Shown: positions 28,205-37,616, counted from the first letter of the stretch. The stretch is DNA of 64,000 nucleotides from Terripilifer ovatus (GCA_029222685.1 JARHVB010000021.1:1-64000); one strand, 5' to 3'. Numbers and translations: made by a program. Notes: generated by a model not told the origin, from the sequence alone.

Positions 28205-28233
28205 TTATAAGGGGAAACAGGCAGGAAAAGCAA
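28205..28233 (-). promoter_or_regulatory. Predicted sigma-70 promoter of rpmI-rplT
   Basis: Reverse strand -35 TTGCTT (28233-28228), 17-bp spacer, -10 TTATAA (28210-28205). The start would be near 28198, giving a leader of about 134 nt. The 28065-28471 gap contains this promoter, the attenuator-like hairpin and the start region of the divergent GGDEF-EAL gene; no further gene is seen. Confidence 0.5.
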
Positions 28234-28471
28234 GTGGGAGAGGTCGAAGCGGGGCGGCCTCACCCGCCGGTCGATGGTGCAGACCGGAGAGTTACGCGGG
28301 ATTTTTTGGTTAATATGCAGCAAATCATTGAGTAAACGCGGATATTTTAGCAGGCCGGGGAGAACCTTATGCTTGTTCCGGCGTTGTTCCCGAATAAGCT
28401 CACCAAATGGGCTGGCCGATTCGTGCGATGGGTGGAGATATCGGCCTGAACGGCCAACGCCGGAGTGAGCG

Positions 28472-30895
28472 ATGCCGACACGCCGCCTCCCCGCTTTGAA
28501 GCAGCGATGGTCCCAATTGCCCATCGTCCTGATTGCGATCACCGGCATCGGCCTCTCGGTTTTGACATTTTTCGTGGTGGAGCGCCGCGAACATCGGGCC
28601 GCCGAGGCCGAGTTCGCCGCGAGAGCGCGCAATGTCGCCCTGGTGCTGCAGACCGGGATGAACGGCTATCTCGAGAAAATACAGGCGGTGCAGGCTCTAT
28701 TCGTGACCGCTGCCCACGATGTGACGCGCAGCCAGTTTGATAATTTCGCGCAGCAAATCCTGGCAGGACATCCCGCCATGCTGAGTGTGTCCTGGATTCC
28801 CCGCGTGACGCGCGCCGAACGCCTGACGCATGAATCGATCGCAGTCCAGGACGGGGTTGCCGGCTACCGGATCAAAACCGTCAACAAGGACGGCAGTTTG
28901 AGTATCGCCGCGGAGAACGACGAGTATTTCCCTGTCTATTACACATTGGACAAGACAGACGCCAAAAGAGTTCTGGGCCTCGATCTCCGCGACGGCGGCC
29001 CGCGGCAGCGGCCGCTTGAAATCGCCAGGGACGAAGACCGGCCGGTCGCCTCGCAGAGCTTTACGCTCCAGTCCGGCGACGGAGACAAGCGCGGCTTCTT
29101 CCTGGTTTTTCCGGTCTATCGCGCCGGCATCCCGCACGACACGTTGGAGGAGCGCCGGCGCGGCCTCATCGGGTTCGTGCAGGGCGTGTTCCAGGCCGAC
29201 GTCATGATGAAAAGGATCGTCGCCGGCCTCAACACGCCCATCGACATCTTCCTCTTTGAAGCCAATTCCGAATCCCCCTACGCGCTGCGCATCCAATCCT
29301 CGCGGGCTGCCGCGCCACCTGTATGGCAACCGGGCAAAGCCGATCCACGGAACGGACCGGTCTGGTCCGGCGCTTTGCGCATGGCCGATGCGACCTGGCG
29401 CATGACCGCGACGCCAATCTCGACCGATCTCAAATCGGCCAGCGCCGGGTGGTCGATTCTGCTGGCCGGCCTTCTGGTGACCGGCATCGCGACTCTGTTC
29501 ATGCACCGGATGAGCCGCTACACGGCGCAACTGGCCGGAGCGCACGAGGTTGCGACGGAGCTGTCCTACACCGACACGCTGACGCATCTGGCGAACCGGC
29601 GGGCCTTTCTCGACGAGATTGCGCGGGCCTTCGAGACCAGCAAAGCCGATGATCGGCCTTTTGCCGTGCTCTACATCGATCTCGATCAGTTCAAGGACAT
29701 CAACGATTCTCTTGGCCATACGGTGGGCGACAGGCTGCTGGAACAGGTTGCCGCGCGCATCAAGGCCAGTGTTCGCAGCGAAGATCTGGCTGCCCGGCTG
29801 GGCGGAGACGAGTTCGCCGTGCTGCAGAGGAACGTCAGCGATGTCGAAGCGGCCGAAGCGCTGGCGGCACGGATTCTCGATTCGCTCTCTGCTCCCTTCA
29901 GCATCGGCAGCAACGAGTTGTTCGTGGCCGCCAGCATCGGGGTGTGGAATTCTAGCGGGGACAAAGGAACGCCGGAATCGGCTATGGCGGAGGCGGATCT
30001 GGCGCTTTACCGCGCCAAGGAAGACGGACGAAACTGCGTCCGCCTGCACGACAGCCGGCTGGCCGACCAGACGCGCGAACGTGTCAGGATCGGCGAGGAA
30101 TTGCGCGGCGCCACGACGCGGGGCGAGTTCGAACTTTACTATCAACCGCAGGTAGACATTCTGACCGGGCGGATCGACGGGCTCGAGGCGCTGGTGCGCT
30201 GGAATCATCCGGTGCGCGGGCTGGTTCCGCCTTCGTCGTTCGTTCCGATTGCGGAAAGAACCGGCGCGATCGTCCCGCTCGGGGGGTGGGTTTTCGGCGA
30301 AGCGTGCCGCCAGTTGCGTGTCTGGAAGGACCTGGGCATTGCGCCGAAGTCGCTCGCCATCAACGTCTCGGCGCTGCAATGCCGGCAGCCGACGTTCGAA
30401 CGGGATATCGAGGCATCGCTGAAGACATGGGACCTGACGCCGGACGGCATCGAGATCGAGCTGACGGAGACGGTCCTGATGGAGGCGACCCAGCATCAGC
30501 GCAGCGTAGTGGAGCGCCTGCGTCAGCTTGGATTCAAAATCGCCATCGACGACTTCGGCACCGGCTATTCATCGCTCAACTATCTCACGACCTATCCGGT
30601 CGACCGGCTGAAGATCGCCCAGCAGCTCGTGTTTCAGGTAACCAACGATCGCCGGCACGCGACCGTGGTACGCGCCGCCATCCATCTCGCCCGCGATCTC
30701 GACATCGAGATGATCGCCGAAGGGGTCGAGACCCTGGCGCAGGCAACGTTCCTGAGCAATGAGGGCTGTCCGAAAGCCCAGGGCTATTACTACAGCCGGC
30801 CGGTCACGGCCCAGCAGGCCACCGATCTGCTCCGCGCCGGAAGGATTTCGGCGGCGGGCCGGCGGCGCGGCAACGGGTCGCTGTCCGTGGTGTGA
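28472..30895 (+). CDS. CHASE-GGDEF-EAL membrane protein (cyclic-di-GMP turnover)
   Basis: 807 residues. First membrane segment about residues 17-36, a periplasmic CHASE-type sensor to about residue 320, second membrane segment about 326-343 (SILLAGLLVTGIATLF), then a GGDEF domain with intact GGDEF at residues 444-448 and an EAL domain with the EAL motif near 572. The EAL core residues NVSALQ, ELTE and DDFGTGYSSL are also present. Both halves therefore look potentially active; which dominates cannot be said. The start ATG 28472 (MPTRRLPALKQRW) is preceded by GGAGTGAGCG. It diverges from rpmI and is not linked to motility or polysaccharide genes here. Confidence 0.92.
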   Translation: MPTRRLPALKQRWSQLPIVLIAITGIGLSVLTFFVVERREHRAAEAEFAARARNVALVLQTGMNGYLEKIQAVQALFVTAAHDVTRSQFDNFAQQILAGHPAMLSVSWIPRVTRAERLTHESIAVQDGVAGYRIKTVNKDGSLSIAAENDEYFPVYYTLDKTDAKRVLGLDLRDGGPRQRPLEIARDEDRPVASQSFTLQSGDGDKRGFFLVFPVYRAGIPHDTLEERRRGLIGFVQGVFQADVMMKRIVAGLNTPIDIFLFEANSESPYALRIQSSRAAAPPVWQPGKADPRNGPVWSGALRMADATWRMTATPISTDLKSASAGWSILLAGLLVTGIATLFMHRMSRYTAQLAGAHEVATELSYTDTLTHLANRRAFLDEIARAFETSKADDRPFAVLYIDLDQFKDINDSLGHTVGDRLLEQVAARIKASVRSEDLAARLGGDEFAVLQRNVSDVEAAEALAARILDSLSAPFSIGSNELFVAASIGVWNSSGDKGTPESAMAEADLALYRAKEDGRNCVRLHDSRLADQTRERVRIGEELRGATTRGEFELYYQPQVDILTGRIDGLEALVRWNHPVRGLVPPSSFVPIAERTGAIVPLGGWVFGEACRQLRVWKDLGIAPKSLAINVSALQCRQPTFERDIEASLKTWDLTPDGIEIELTETVLMEATQHQRSVVERLRQLGFKIAIDDFGTGYSSLNYLTTYPVDRLKIAQQLVFQVTNDRRHATVVRAAIHLARDLDIEMIAEGVETLAQATFLSNEGCPKAQGYYYSRPVTAQQATDLLRAGRISAAGRRRGNGSLSVV

Positions 30896-30978
30896 GGGGA
30901 GGTGGACGCCCTGCAAAACAAGGCCCGCATAGTGAGTTGCATATTTTCGCCTCACCAACCCATTCCAAGAGCGATGGT

Positions 30979-31008
30979 TTGGTCTAAATCTTGACTATAA
31001 ATTGGTCT
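30979..31008 (+). promoter_or_regulatory. Direct repeat in the fbp upstream region
   Basis: TTGGTCT occurs at 30979-30985 and 31002-31008, 23 bp apart, flanking TTGACTATAAA. A spacing of about two helix turns suits an activator site overlapping a promoter. Only a candidate. Confidence 0.25.
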
Positions 31009-31155
31009 TTCCCGTCGCCGTCGTTACTCGACCGTTCCCTCCCTGTCGGCTACGAGCGTGTTGTAATTTTCGCAACACCATTCGCAACAGGCATACGCCA
31101 GCGGTAGAATGAACCAATCTTTCACATCCGGGTCTTGCGCCAAAGAAGGAACGCC

Positions 31156-32121
31156 ATGAATACGCTTGATGATTTTCTCAAAGGCCATCCTTCCGCCGCC
31201 GACCTGAAGGCCGTTATCGCGGCGGTGGCCTCGGCCTGCGTCGGGATCAGCCGGGTCGTGTCGGCGGGCGCGATCGCGGGCAATCTGGGGTCGGCCGGGC
31301 AGATGAATGTTCAGGCCGAGGAGCAGAAACAGCTCGATGTCATCACCAATGACATGCTGAGCGACAGTCTCAGAAAATGCCCCCCCGTAGCGGGCTTCGC
31401 ATCCGAGGAGCTCGATACGATCGAGGCGACCGGCCGCCAGGGCGGCTTTCTGGTGACGTTCGATCCACTCGACGGCTCCAGCAATATCGACGTCAATGTC
31501 AGCGTCGGCACGATCTTCTCGGTGCTTCCGGCCCCGCCTGACAAATTGCTGGAAGAAAGGGATTTCCTTCTGCCCGGCCGCCGCCAGGTCGCCGCGGGCT
31601 ATGCGATCTATGGGCCGCAGACGATGCTGGTGCTCACCCTCATGGACGGCGTCCACGGCTTTACGTTGAGCGCCAGCGGCGAATGGCTGCTGACCCACGA
31701 GCGGGTGAGCATTCCAAAGGACACCAAGGAATTCGCCATCAACATGTCGAACCAGCGCCATTGGGCCGAACCGATCCGTACTTATGTGGACGGCTGCCTG
31801 GCCGGCAAGACCGGCGAGCGCGGCAAGGATTTCAACATGCGCTGGGTCGCCTCGATGGTCGCGGACGTGCACCGCATCATGATGCGCGGCGGCGTGTTCA
31901 TGTATCCGTGGGACAAGCGCGAGCCCGACCGGCCCGGCAAGCTGCGCCTGATGTACGAGGGCAATCCGATGGCGCTGCTCATCGAGCAGGCCGGCGGCGA
32001 GGCCATCAACGGGCGCGAGGACATCCTGGATGTCCAGCCCAGCGCGTTGCACGAACGTGTGGCGGTGGTGCTGGGCTCGGCGAACGAAGTGAAGTTGGTG
32101 CGCAACCTGTCCAGCGTTTAG
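31156..32121 (+). CDS. fbp: Fructose-1,6-bisphosphatase, class I
   Basis: 321 residues from ATG 31156 (GAAGGA five nt upstream; the frame to 31135 is not needed). The class I signature [20 protein letters not shown] is near residue 108, with FASEELDT (metal site) before it and [24 protein letters not shown] with EQAGGEA after. It hydrolyses fructose-1,6-bisphosphate in gluconeogenesis, or the Calvin cycle if present. No other cbb genes are in the window. A gap of 3 bp separates it from the next gene. Confidence 0.96.
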   Translation: MNTLDDFLKGHPSAADLKAVIAAVASACVGISRVVSAGAIAGNLGSAGQMNVQAEEQKQLDVITNDMLSDSLRKCPPVAGFASEELDTIEATGRQGGFLVTFDPLDGSSNIDVNVSVGTIFSVLPAPPDKLLEERDFLLPGRRQVAAGYAIYGPQTMLVLTLMDGVHGFTLSASGEWLLTHERVSIPKDTKEFAINMSNQRHWAEPIRTYVDGCLAGKTGERGKDFNMRWVASMVADVHRIMMRGGVFMYPWDKREPDRPGKLRLMYEGNPMALLIEQAGGEAINGREDILDVQPSALHERVAVVLGSANEVKLVRNLSSV

Positions 32122-32124
32122 AGC

Positions 32125-32847
32125 ATGGCGATGAAAATCTTTCTGGCCGGAGCGTCGGGCGCGATCGGGCGCCCTCTTGTGAAGATGCTGCGCGGGGCGG
32201 GTCATGAGGTCGTCGGCACGACGCGCTCGCAAGAGAGCGCAAAGGCGCTGCGTGCGCTTGACTGCGAGGCGGTCGTCGTCGATGTGTTCGACAAGGCGGC
32301 GCTGGTGCAGACGGTGACGGTGGCAAAGCCGGACGTCGTCATGCATCAACTGACCGCGCTGGCAGCAGGCAGCAATCCTGAAAGCCTGCAGCAGAATGCG
32401 CGGCTGCGGCGCGAGGGCACACCCAATCTTGTCGAGGCCGCTATCAAGGCCGGCGTCAGGCGATTTATCGCCCAGAGTATCGCCTGGGCCTATGCGCCGA
32501 AGACGCCGCCCTATCGCGAGGACGACCCGCTCGATCTCGGCGCCACCGGCGCGCGCGCCGTCTCTGTCGTGCAGGGCGTCGTGCCGCTCGAGAATGCAGT
32601 GCTGCACAATGACGATATCGAAGGCGTGGTGCTGCGCTACGGCCAGCTCTACGGACCCGGTACCTGGGCCGAGAGACCGACGGGTTCGTCGCCGGTGCAT
32701 GTCGAGGCCGCGGCCTTCGCGGCGTTGCTCGCTGTCGACCATGGCGAGCGCGGCATCTACAACATCACCGATCCTGGCAGCGAGGCAGTGAGCGATAAGG
32801 CGGTGGCTGAGTTGGGATGGTCTTCTACGTTTCGTTTGAAGGTTTAG
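32125..32847 (+). CDS. NAD(P)-dependent epimerase/dehydratase family protein, compact
   Basis: 240 residues, short for an extended SDR (about 300). The NAD-binding motif is GASGAIGRPL near residue 9, followed by VVMHQLTAL, NARLRREGTPNLVEAA and VRRFIAQSIAWAYAP, a pattern typical of one group of atypical epimerases. Between YGPGTW and SSPVHVEAAA the sequence is shorter than usual, so it may have lost an internal segment but stays in frame and ends cleanly. It follows fbp by 3 bp, probably one transcript. ATG 32131 is an alternative start. Substrate unknown. Confidence 0.8.
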   Translation: MAMKIFLAGASGAIGRPLVKMLRGAGHEVVGTTRSQESAKALRALDCEAVVVDVFDKAALVQTVTVAKPDVVMHQLTALAAGSNPESLQQNARLRREGTPNLVEAAIKAGVRRFIAQSIAWAYAPKTPPYREDDPLDLGATGARAVSVVQGVVPLENAVLHNDDIEGVVLRYGQLYGPGTWAERPTGSSPVHVEAAAFAALLAVDHGERGIYNITDPGSEAVSDKAVAELGWSSTFRLKV

Positions 32848-32859
32848 GGCTGAAGCACC

Positions 32860-33669
32860 CTACCGCTTCACCACCCGCTTGCGTGCAGCCCGCTTCTTAT
32901 CTGCGAGCTCGATCCATGTCGGCGCGTGATCGCTGGCTTTTTCCCAACCGCGCACGTCGCGATCGACTTGGGCTGCTTTCAACCGCGCGGCAAGCGGCGC
33001 ATTGAGCAATAGATGGTCGATGCGCAAGCCGGCGTCGCGTGCGTAGGCGTTGCGGAAATAATCCCAGAACGTGTAGATTTTTTCGTCGGGATGCAGCTCG
33101 CGCAACGCATCGGTCCAGCCCTGCCTGATCAGCTTCGCATAGGCCGATCGCACCTCGGGCCGGAACAGCGCATCATCGCGCCAGCGCTCGGGTTTGTAGA
33201 CATCGAGATCGGTCGGCATGACGTTGTAGTCGCCGGCGAGCACGACCGGCTCTTTCGCGGCGAAGAGTTTCTTCGCATGTTTCGTCAGCCGGTCGAACCA
33301 GCGCAGCTTGTAGTCGAACTTCGGCCCCGGCGCCGGATTGCCGTTGGGCAGGTAGAGGCAGCCGACGACGATGTCGCCGACCATCGCCTCGATATAGCGG
33401 CTGTGGCTGTCTTCGGGGTCGCCGGGCAAGGAGCGCCGCCGCTCGACGGGGTCCGTGCCCCGCGCGAGAATGGCGACGCCGTTCCAGCTTTTCTGGCCGT
33501 GCCAGATGGCGCCGTAGCCGGCATCGCGGATCGCCGTCAGCGGAAAGCGCTCCTGCGGCGCTTTCAATTCCTGCAGGCAGACGATATCGGGCGCGCTTTC
33601 GCCAAGCCATCGCAGCAGGACGGGAAGGCGTCCGTTGACGCCGTTGACGTTGAACGTGGCGATCTTCAA
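32860..33669 (-). CDS. xth: Exodeoxyribonuclease III (AP endonuclease)
   Basis: 269 residues. Class II AP endonuclease motifs: KIATFNVNGVNGRL at the start, LQELKAPQERFP (catalytic Glu), GDYNVMPTDLDVY, and the C-terminal RIDHLLLNAPL and SDHAPTW with the catalytic His. It removes abasic sites and 3' blocks in base excision repair. The start is TTG 33669 preceded by GAGAGG, and TTGA forms a 4-bp overlap with the stop of the upstream DUF763 gene. This strongly supports the TTG start and translational coupling. Confidence 0.93.
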   Translation of the reverse strand: MKIATFNVNGVNGRLPVLLRWLGESAPDIVCLQELKAPQERFPLTAIRDAGYGAIWHGQKSWNGVAILARGTDPVERRRSLPGDPEDSHSRYIEAMVGDIVVGCLYLPNGNPAPGPKFDYKLRWFDRLTKHAKKLFAAKEPVVLAGDYNVMPTDLDVYKPERWRDDALFRPEVRSAYAKLIRQGWTDALRELHPDEKIYTFWDYFRNAYARDAGLRIDHLLLNAPLAARLKAAQVDRDVRGWEKASDHAPTWIELADKKRAARKRVVKR

Positions 33670-34928
33670 CGGGCTCGCCTCTCGCGCAGGCGTACCGCTG
33701 CCGGTGGCGGCTCGTCGCCGAACACGCTGCGACCGCCGTAATCGTGCGAGTGGAACATTTCGTCGGCGATGACCTGATCGAGCGACGGCCCTGTCGCGTG
33801 TCGCTCCAGGCGTCGCGCCTGATCGTCGAGGCGCCGGATCGCCGCCAGTTCTTCCGTCTGTCCGAGCCTGGCGCGACGCACCGCCGTCTTCATCACGTCG
33901 ATGGTGCGATCGTAGACCTTCAGCGGCACCGGAAACGGATGCCGGTCCTTGCCGCCATGAGCGATCGAGAACCGCGCCGGATCGCTGAAGCGATAAGGCG
34001 CGCCATGCACGACCTCGGCGACCATGGCGAGCGCACGCACGGTGCGCGCGCCGATGCCAGGCACAAGCAGCAGATCGGCGAAATCCTCCGGCCCGCGATC
34101 GGCGGCAGCGGCGAGATTGCCGTGCAGGCGTCTGGCGACCACATCGGTCGTGCGCACGTCGTGATGATCGGGCAGCAGCAGATGCGGCAGGGTGGCTTGC
34201 GCGGGCAGCGGCGCCTCGCGGCCTTCCGCCTTGCCGAGTTCGCGCAGGATTGCGTCGGGTCCGAGCCCGCTCAACAGATCGAGCTGACGCGCCCGCGACG
34301 CCTCGGCGCGCCTGTCGGTGAGATTGACGATGACGCCCTGATCGACCCCGTCGATCGCGGCATGCGGCGCATCCACGAAGCTCCGCAATCCCTGCGACTG
34401 CCAGTGATAGCGCCGCGCCTGCCGGTTGTCGCCGTTCATGCCCTGCTGCACGACAACCCAATGGCCGTCGTCGGTGACGATGAAGCCGTGCAGGTAAAGT
34501 TCGAAGCCGTCCTGCACGGCGGCGCTGTCGACCTTGGCGACGAGCCGGCTGGCCTTCGCCAGCGCCGTGCCGTCAATGCCGGTGCGCTCGCCGACGTCGA
34601 TGAGTTCCTGTGGCGTCGCGCGGGAGTGTTTGCCACGGCCGCCGCAGACGTGGATGCCGAGTTCGCCGGACAGCGGCGTCAGGCCGCGCTTCAGCGCGCC
34701 GAGCACGCTGGTGGTGATACCGGACGAATGCCAGTCCATGCCCATCACGGCGCCGAACGACTGGAACCAGAACGGATGCGCGAGCCGGCTCAGCAATTCA
34801 TCGCGGCCATATTCGATGACGATGGCTTCGCTGATCACGGCGCCGAGCCGCGTCATCCGCTCCGCCAGCCATTTCGGCACGCGGCCGCCGTGCAGGGGAA
34901 GATCGGCACTGCCGGCACGGTGTGCCAT
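33666..34928 (-). CDS. DUF763 domain-containing protein
   Basis: 420 residues. It begins RAGSADLPLHGGRVPKWL, the characteristic DUF763 N-terminus, with GMDWHSSGITTSVLGALKRG and LGIHVCGGRGKHSRATP. A helix-hairpin-helix-like stretch, FADLLLVPGIGARTVRALAM (about residues 287-307), suggests DNA binding. The function of the family is unknown. The gene is translationally coupled to xth through the 4-bp overlap TTGA, so a role in DNA repair or nucleic-acid processing is a reasonable inference. The C-terminus is basic. Confidence 0.9.
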   Translation of the reverse strand: MAHRAGSADLPLHGGRVPKWLAERMTRLGAVISEAIVIEYGRDELLSRLAHPFWFQSFGAVMGMDWHSSGITTSVLGALKRGLTPLSGELGIHVCGGRGKHSRATPQELIDVGERTGIDGTALAKASRLVAKVDSAAVQDGFELYLHGFIVTDDGHWVVVQQGMNGDNRQARRYHWQSQGLRSFVDAPHAAIDGVDQGVIVNLTDRRAEASRARQLDLLSGLGPDAILRELGKAEGREAPLPAQATLPHLLLPDHHDVRTTDVVARRLHGNLAAAADRGPEDFADLLLVPGIGARTVRALAMVAEVVHGAPYRFSDPARFSIAHGGKDRHPFPVPLKVYDRTIDVMKTAVRRARLGQTEELAAIRRLDDQARRLERHATGPSLDQVIADEMFHSHDYGGRSVFGDEPPPAAVRLRERRAR

Positions 34929-35036
34929 CAGCCCGCCCGCGTATGAATGAACTTTTGCACTGGCAAATCCGGCATGGGCGGAGCGTAGCAGAACGAGAAC
35001 ATAAAGGGAACCAATAAGGCGGCCTGTGGGACTGCG

Positions 35037-35282
35037 TTACTCCTTGTCGTCGAGTTCGGTTTCCGGGCGATCCTCACCCTTGGCAAGCTCCTGATGCCAC
35101 TTGCCGCTGGTATCCTCGTATTCGATGCCCTCGGCCCTGCCGGACACCTGCTGCCTGCCCGCAGCGGCCGCGGCCGCGGCATGAGCCTGCTGGTGGGTCG
35201 GATAGGTCTCGGACAGGACGTCGCCGACCTTGTAAGCCCAGCCGCCGTCATGCTGCACCACTTCATAAACAACCTTGGTCAT
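35037..35282 (-). CDS. DUF2188 domain-containing small protein
   Basis: 81 residues from ATG 35282, six nt after AGGAG. The sequence VVYEVVQHDGGWAYKVGDV followed by SETYPTHQQAHAAA is typical of DUF2188 (a compact beta-beta-alpha unit), with an acidic tail ending TELDDKE. Function unknown; such proteins are common in rhizobia. It is on the same strand as DUF763 and xth, 108 bp upstream, but shows no clear linkage. Confidence 0.85.
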   Translation of the reverse strand: MTKVVYEVVQHDGGWAYKVGDVLSETYPTHQQAHAAAAAAAGRQQVSGRAEGIEYEDTSGKWHQELAKGEDRPETELDDKE

Positions 35283-35359
35283 CGTAAACTCCTGCACCAA
35301 TCCTGCCTGTCGGCACATCCGCCAGCATGCGCCTGTTCTGCGCGAGTTCAAAGACAAAC

Positions 35360-35380
35360 AAACCAGCCATCGATTGGTTT
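35360..35380. promoter_or_regulatory. Inverted repeat in a divergent intergenic region
   Basis: AAACCA, 9-bp spacer containing ATCGAT, TGGTTT. It lies in the 293-bp gap between the DUF2188 gene and the Bug gene at 35576, which otherwise holds no gene. Candidate operator only. Confidence 0.25.
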
Positions 35381-35575
35381 CCGTCCGGTGCGGGTCTTTA
35401 ATTGCATGGCCATTGCCGAGATGCGACTCACGTCGATGGCCGCCGGCACATCTACCTTCGACGTTCTTCTCATGGGAAATCACCTCATGACGCCATCCGC
35501 GTCGTTGCGTTTGCGCGTTATTGGCATGTACATTGCCTGACATTGGCACAGAGATCAGAAGCAAGAGGCCACGCC

Positions 35576-36577
35576 ATGCCAATGTCGATAAGCAGATGGG
35601 CCGGAAGAACGGGCGCGCGTCTTCTGGCGGTCGCACTATCTGGAATTGTAGCATGCGACCTTGCTACAAGCGCCGCGCATGCCGAATGGCCGGAGCGCAC
35701 CGTGACCATGATCGTGCCCTATGCGGCCGGCGGCAACACGGACGTGATGGCGCGCATCGCCGCGGAAGAATTTCAGAAAGCGTTCGGCCAGTCCTTCATC
35801 ATAGAGAATGTCATTGGCGCCGGCGGCGCAGTCGGGGCGCAGAGAGTCGCACGGTCCGCACCTGACGGCTACACGCTGCTTTTCGCCACCACTGCGCAGA
35901 TCGCAGTGGCGCCCGTCATGCAGAAGGTCGCCTACGATCCGTTGAAGGATTTCATGCCGATCGCGGTGTTCGGATATTCCTTCTCGATCCTTGCGGTGAA
36001 CGCTTCGCTTCCCGTCAAGACCCTGCCGGAATTCGTCGACTACGCGAAGAAGCATCCCGGCGTTCTCAACTATGGGAGCGGCGGCGTCGGCACGATCGGT
36101 CATCTCACCACCGCGGCCTTCGCCAAACGGGCCGGTCTCGAGCTTGTGCACGTGCCCTACAGAGGCGGAGCACAAGTCACGTCCGACCTTCTTTCAGGCC
36201 AGGTCAACATCTACTTCGGCAATTCCATCGAGCTCCTGCCGCATCAGAACGGCGACAAGATACGCTTGCTTGCGGTTGCGACGGACAAACGTGTTTCGCA
36301 GGCTCCCACTTTGCCGACTGTTTCCGAGTTCTATCCCGGTTTCTACATGCCGGCATGGAACGGCCTTCTCGCGCCGGCGAACACGCCGGCCAGGATCACC
36401 GATGCCCTGGCGGCCCAGATGAAGACGATGCTGTCGCGCAAGGAAACCATCGACCGGCTGCTCGAACTGGGCGTCGTGGCCGGAGGCCCTTCCGGTGAAG
36501 AATTTCGCAAGTATATGGTAAAGGAGCAGGCCACCTTTGCTACGGTCGTCAAAGAGACCGGCCTGAGCGGCAATTAG
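35576..36577 (+). CDS. Bug family (TctC-like) binding protein
   Basis: 333 residues from ATG 35576. A signal peptide with hydrophobic residues about 14-30 ends near SAAHAEWPE. The mature start PERTVTMIVPYAAGGNTDVMARIAAEEF and the later GAGGAVGAQRVARSAPDGYTLLF are classical Bug, closer to the canonical family than the other two in this window. Later VPYRGGAQVTSDLLSGQVN is the ligand-loop region. It is 22 bp upstream of an ACMSD-like amidohydrolase on the same strand, so it likely binds a related carboxylic acid. No TctAB genes nearby. Confidence 0.9.
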   Translation: MPMSISRWAGRTGARLLAVALSGIVACDLATSAAHAEWPERTVTMIVPYAAGGNTDVMARIAAEEFQKAFGQSFIIENVIGAGGAVGAQRVARSAPDGYTLLFATTAQIAVAPVMQKVAYDPLKDFMPIAVFGYSFSILAVNASLPVKTLPEFVDYAKKHPGVLNYGSGGVGTIGHLTTAAFAKRAGLELVHVPYRGGAQVTSDLLSGQVNIYFGNSIELLPHQNGDKIRLLAVATDKRVSQAPTLPTVSEFYPGFYMPAWNGLLAPANTPARITDALAAQMKTMLSRKETIDRLLELGVVAGGPSGEEFRKYMVKEQATFATVVKETGLSGN

Positions 36578-36599
36578 AGCGTCCGGAAAGTACAAACTC

Positions 36600-37613
36600 A
36601 TGGTCATCGATATTCATTCGCACATCGTTCCGACAACAGTGTTCGAGCGATTTGCGGAGGCTGCGGGTTCGTTTCCGTCGGTACGGATGGAACGCATGGT
36701 TGACGGCAAGGGCAAGCAAGCCTTCCGGTTCCATTTTCCCGGTTCCATCCCGACCCGGCCCGTCATTGCGGAACTCTCGGATCTGACCGCACGCAAGGCG
36801 GCCATGGATGCCGAAGGCATCGACCATGCGCTGCTCAGTTTGTGGACCGATCTCGAAGGCTACGAACTTCCCAGCGAGGAAGGCGCCGCATGGAGCCGCT
36901 TCATCAATGCCTGCATCAATGATGCGGTGAAGGAGGAGCCGCGCTTCACGCCGCTTGCAAGCGTGCCGCTGCAGGACGGGGTTTTGGCGGCGAGCGTCCT
37001 GCAGGAAGCGGCCGGACAGAACTTCGGCGGCGTCATGATCGGAACCCTGCCGAAGGGCATCGGCGGCGGCAACCTGGATGATCCGGCGCTGGAGCCGTTC
37101 TGGAAGGCGGCCTCCGATCTCGGGATGGCCGTCTACATCCATCCCATGTTCCTGTGCAATGAACCACGCCTGCTGGATTATGAACTGATCAACACGGTCG
37201 GCCGTCTCGCCGACACGACCATTGCGGTCGGCCGGGTGATCTACAGCGGGCTGCTGCAGAAGTATCCCGACCTGAAGGTGGTGCTTTCGCACGGCGGCGC
37301 GGCCATTCCCTATGCCCTCGGACGCTTCCAGCGAACCTATGAGGCAGCCGGGCGGAAGTCCGCCGATCCGAAGGACAGCTTTTCGCGCCTGTATTTCGAC
37401 AGTTGTGTCTACGATGTCGACACGTTGCATTTTCTCATCATGAAAGCCGGCGCCGATCGTATCCTGCTCGGCTCCGATGCGCCCATGTCGATTGCCGAAG
37501 CACATCCGTTGAAATTCATCGACAGCGCCGGGCTGAAGCCAGAGCAGCGTCAGGCCATCGTCGAGACCAACGCGCGCAGCATCTTCCGCCTCCGAAGCCA
37601 ATGCGATTGCTGA
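36600..37613 (+). CDS. Amidohydrolase family protein (ACMSD/decarboxylase-like)
   Basis: 337 residues. The metal-binding barrel of the amidohydrolase_2 family is shown by DIHSHIVP at the N-terminus (HxH), MAVYIHPMF, VVLSHGGAAIPY and LLGSDAPM. This group includes ACMSD, gamma-resorcylate decarboxylase and 4-oxalomesaconate hydratase, nonoxidative decarboxylases or hydratases of aromatic or muconic acids. Start ATG 36600. It follows the Bug gene by 22 bp and probably shares its transcript. The C-terminus is close to a repeat-bearing junction with the convergent lyase gene. Confidence 0.86.
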   Translation: MVIDIHSHIVPTTVFERFAEAAGSFPSVRMERMVDGKGKQAFRFHFPGSIPTRPVIAELSDLTARKAAMDAEGIDHALLSLWTDLEGYELPSEEGAAWSRFINACINDAVKEEPRFTPLASVPLQDGVLAASVLQEAAGQNFGGVMIGTLPKGIGGGNLDDPALEPFWKAASDLGMAVYIHPMFLCNEPRLLDYELINTVGRLADTTIAVGRVIYSGLLQKYPDLKVVLSHGGAAIPYALGRFQRTYEAAGRKSADPKDSFSRLYFDSCVYDVDTLHFLIMKAGADRILLGSDAPMSIAEAHPLKFIDSAGLKPEQRQAIVETNARSIFRLRSQCDC

Positions 37614-37616
37614 GAG

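Noticed and set aside
28697..30496. Long - strand open frame (599 codons)
   Set aside because: Antisense to the CHASE-GGDEF-EAL gene, whose domain motifs are unambiguous.
31024..32742. Long - strand open frame (572 codons)
   Set aside because: Antisense to fbp and the epimerase; no domain recognised.
33670..34461. N-terminal extension of exonuclease III within the same frame
   Set aside because: The extension is Arg/Ala-rich shadow of the DUF763 gene; TTG 33669 with GAGAGG and the TTGA overlap define the start.
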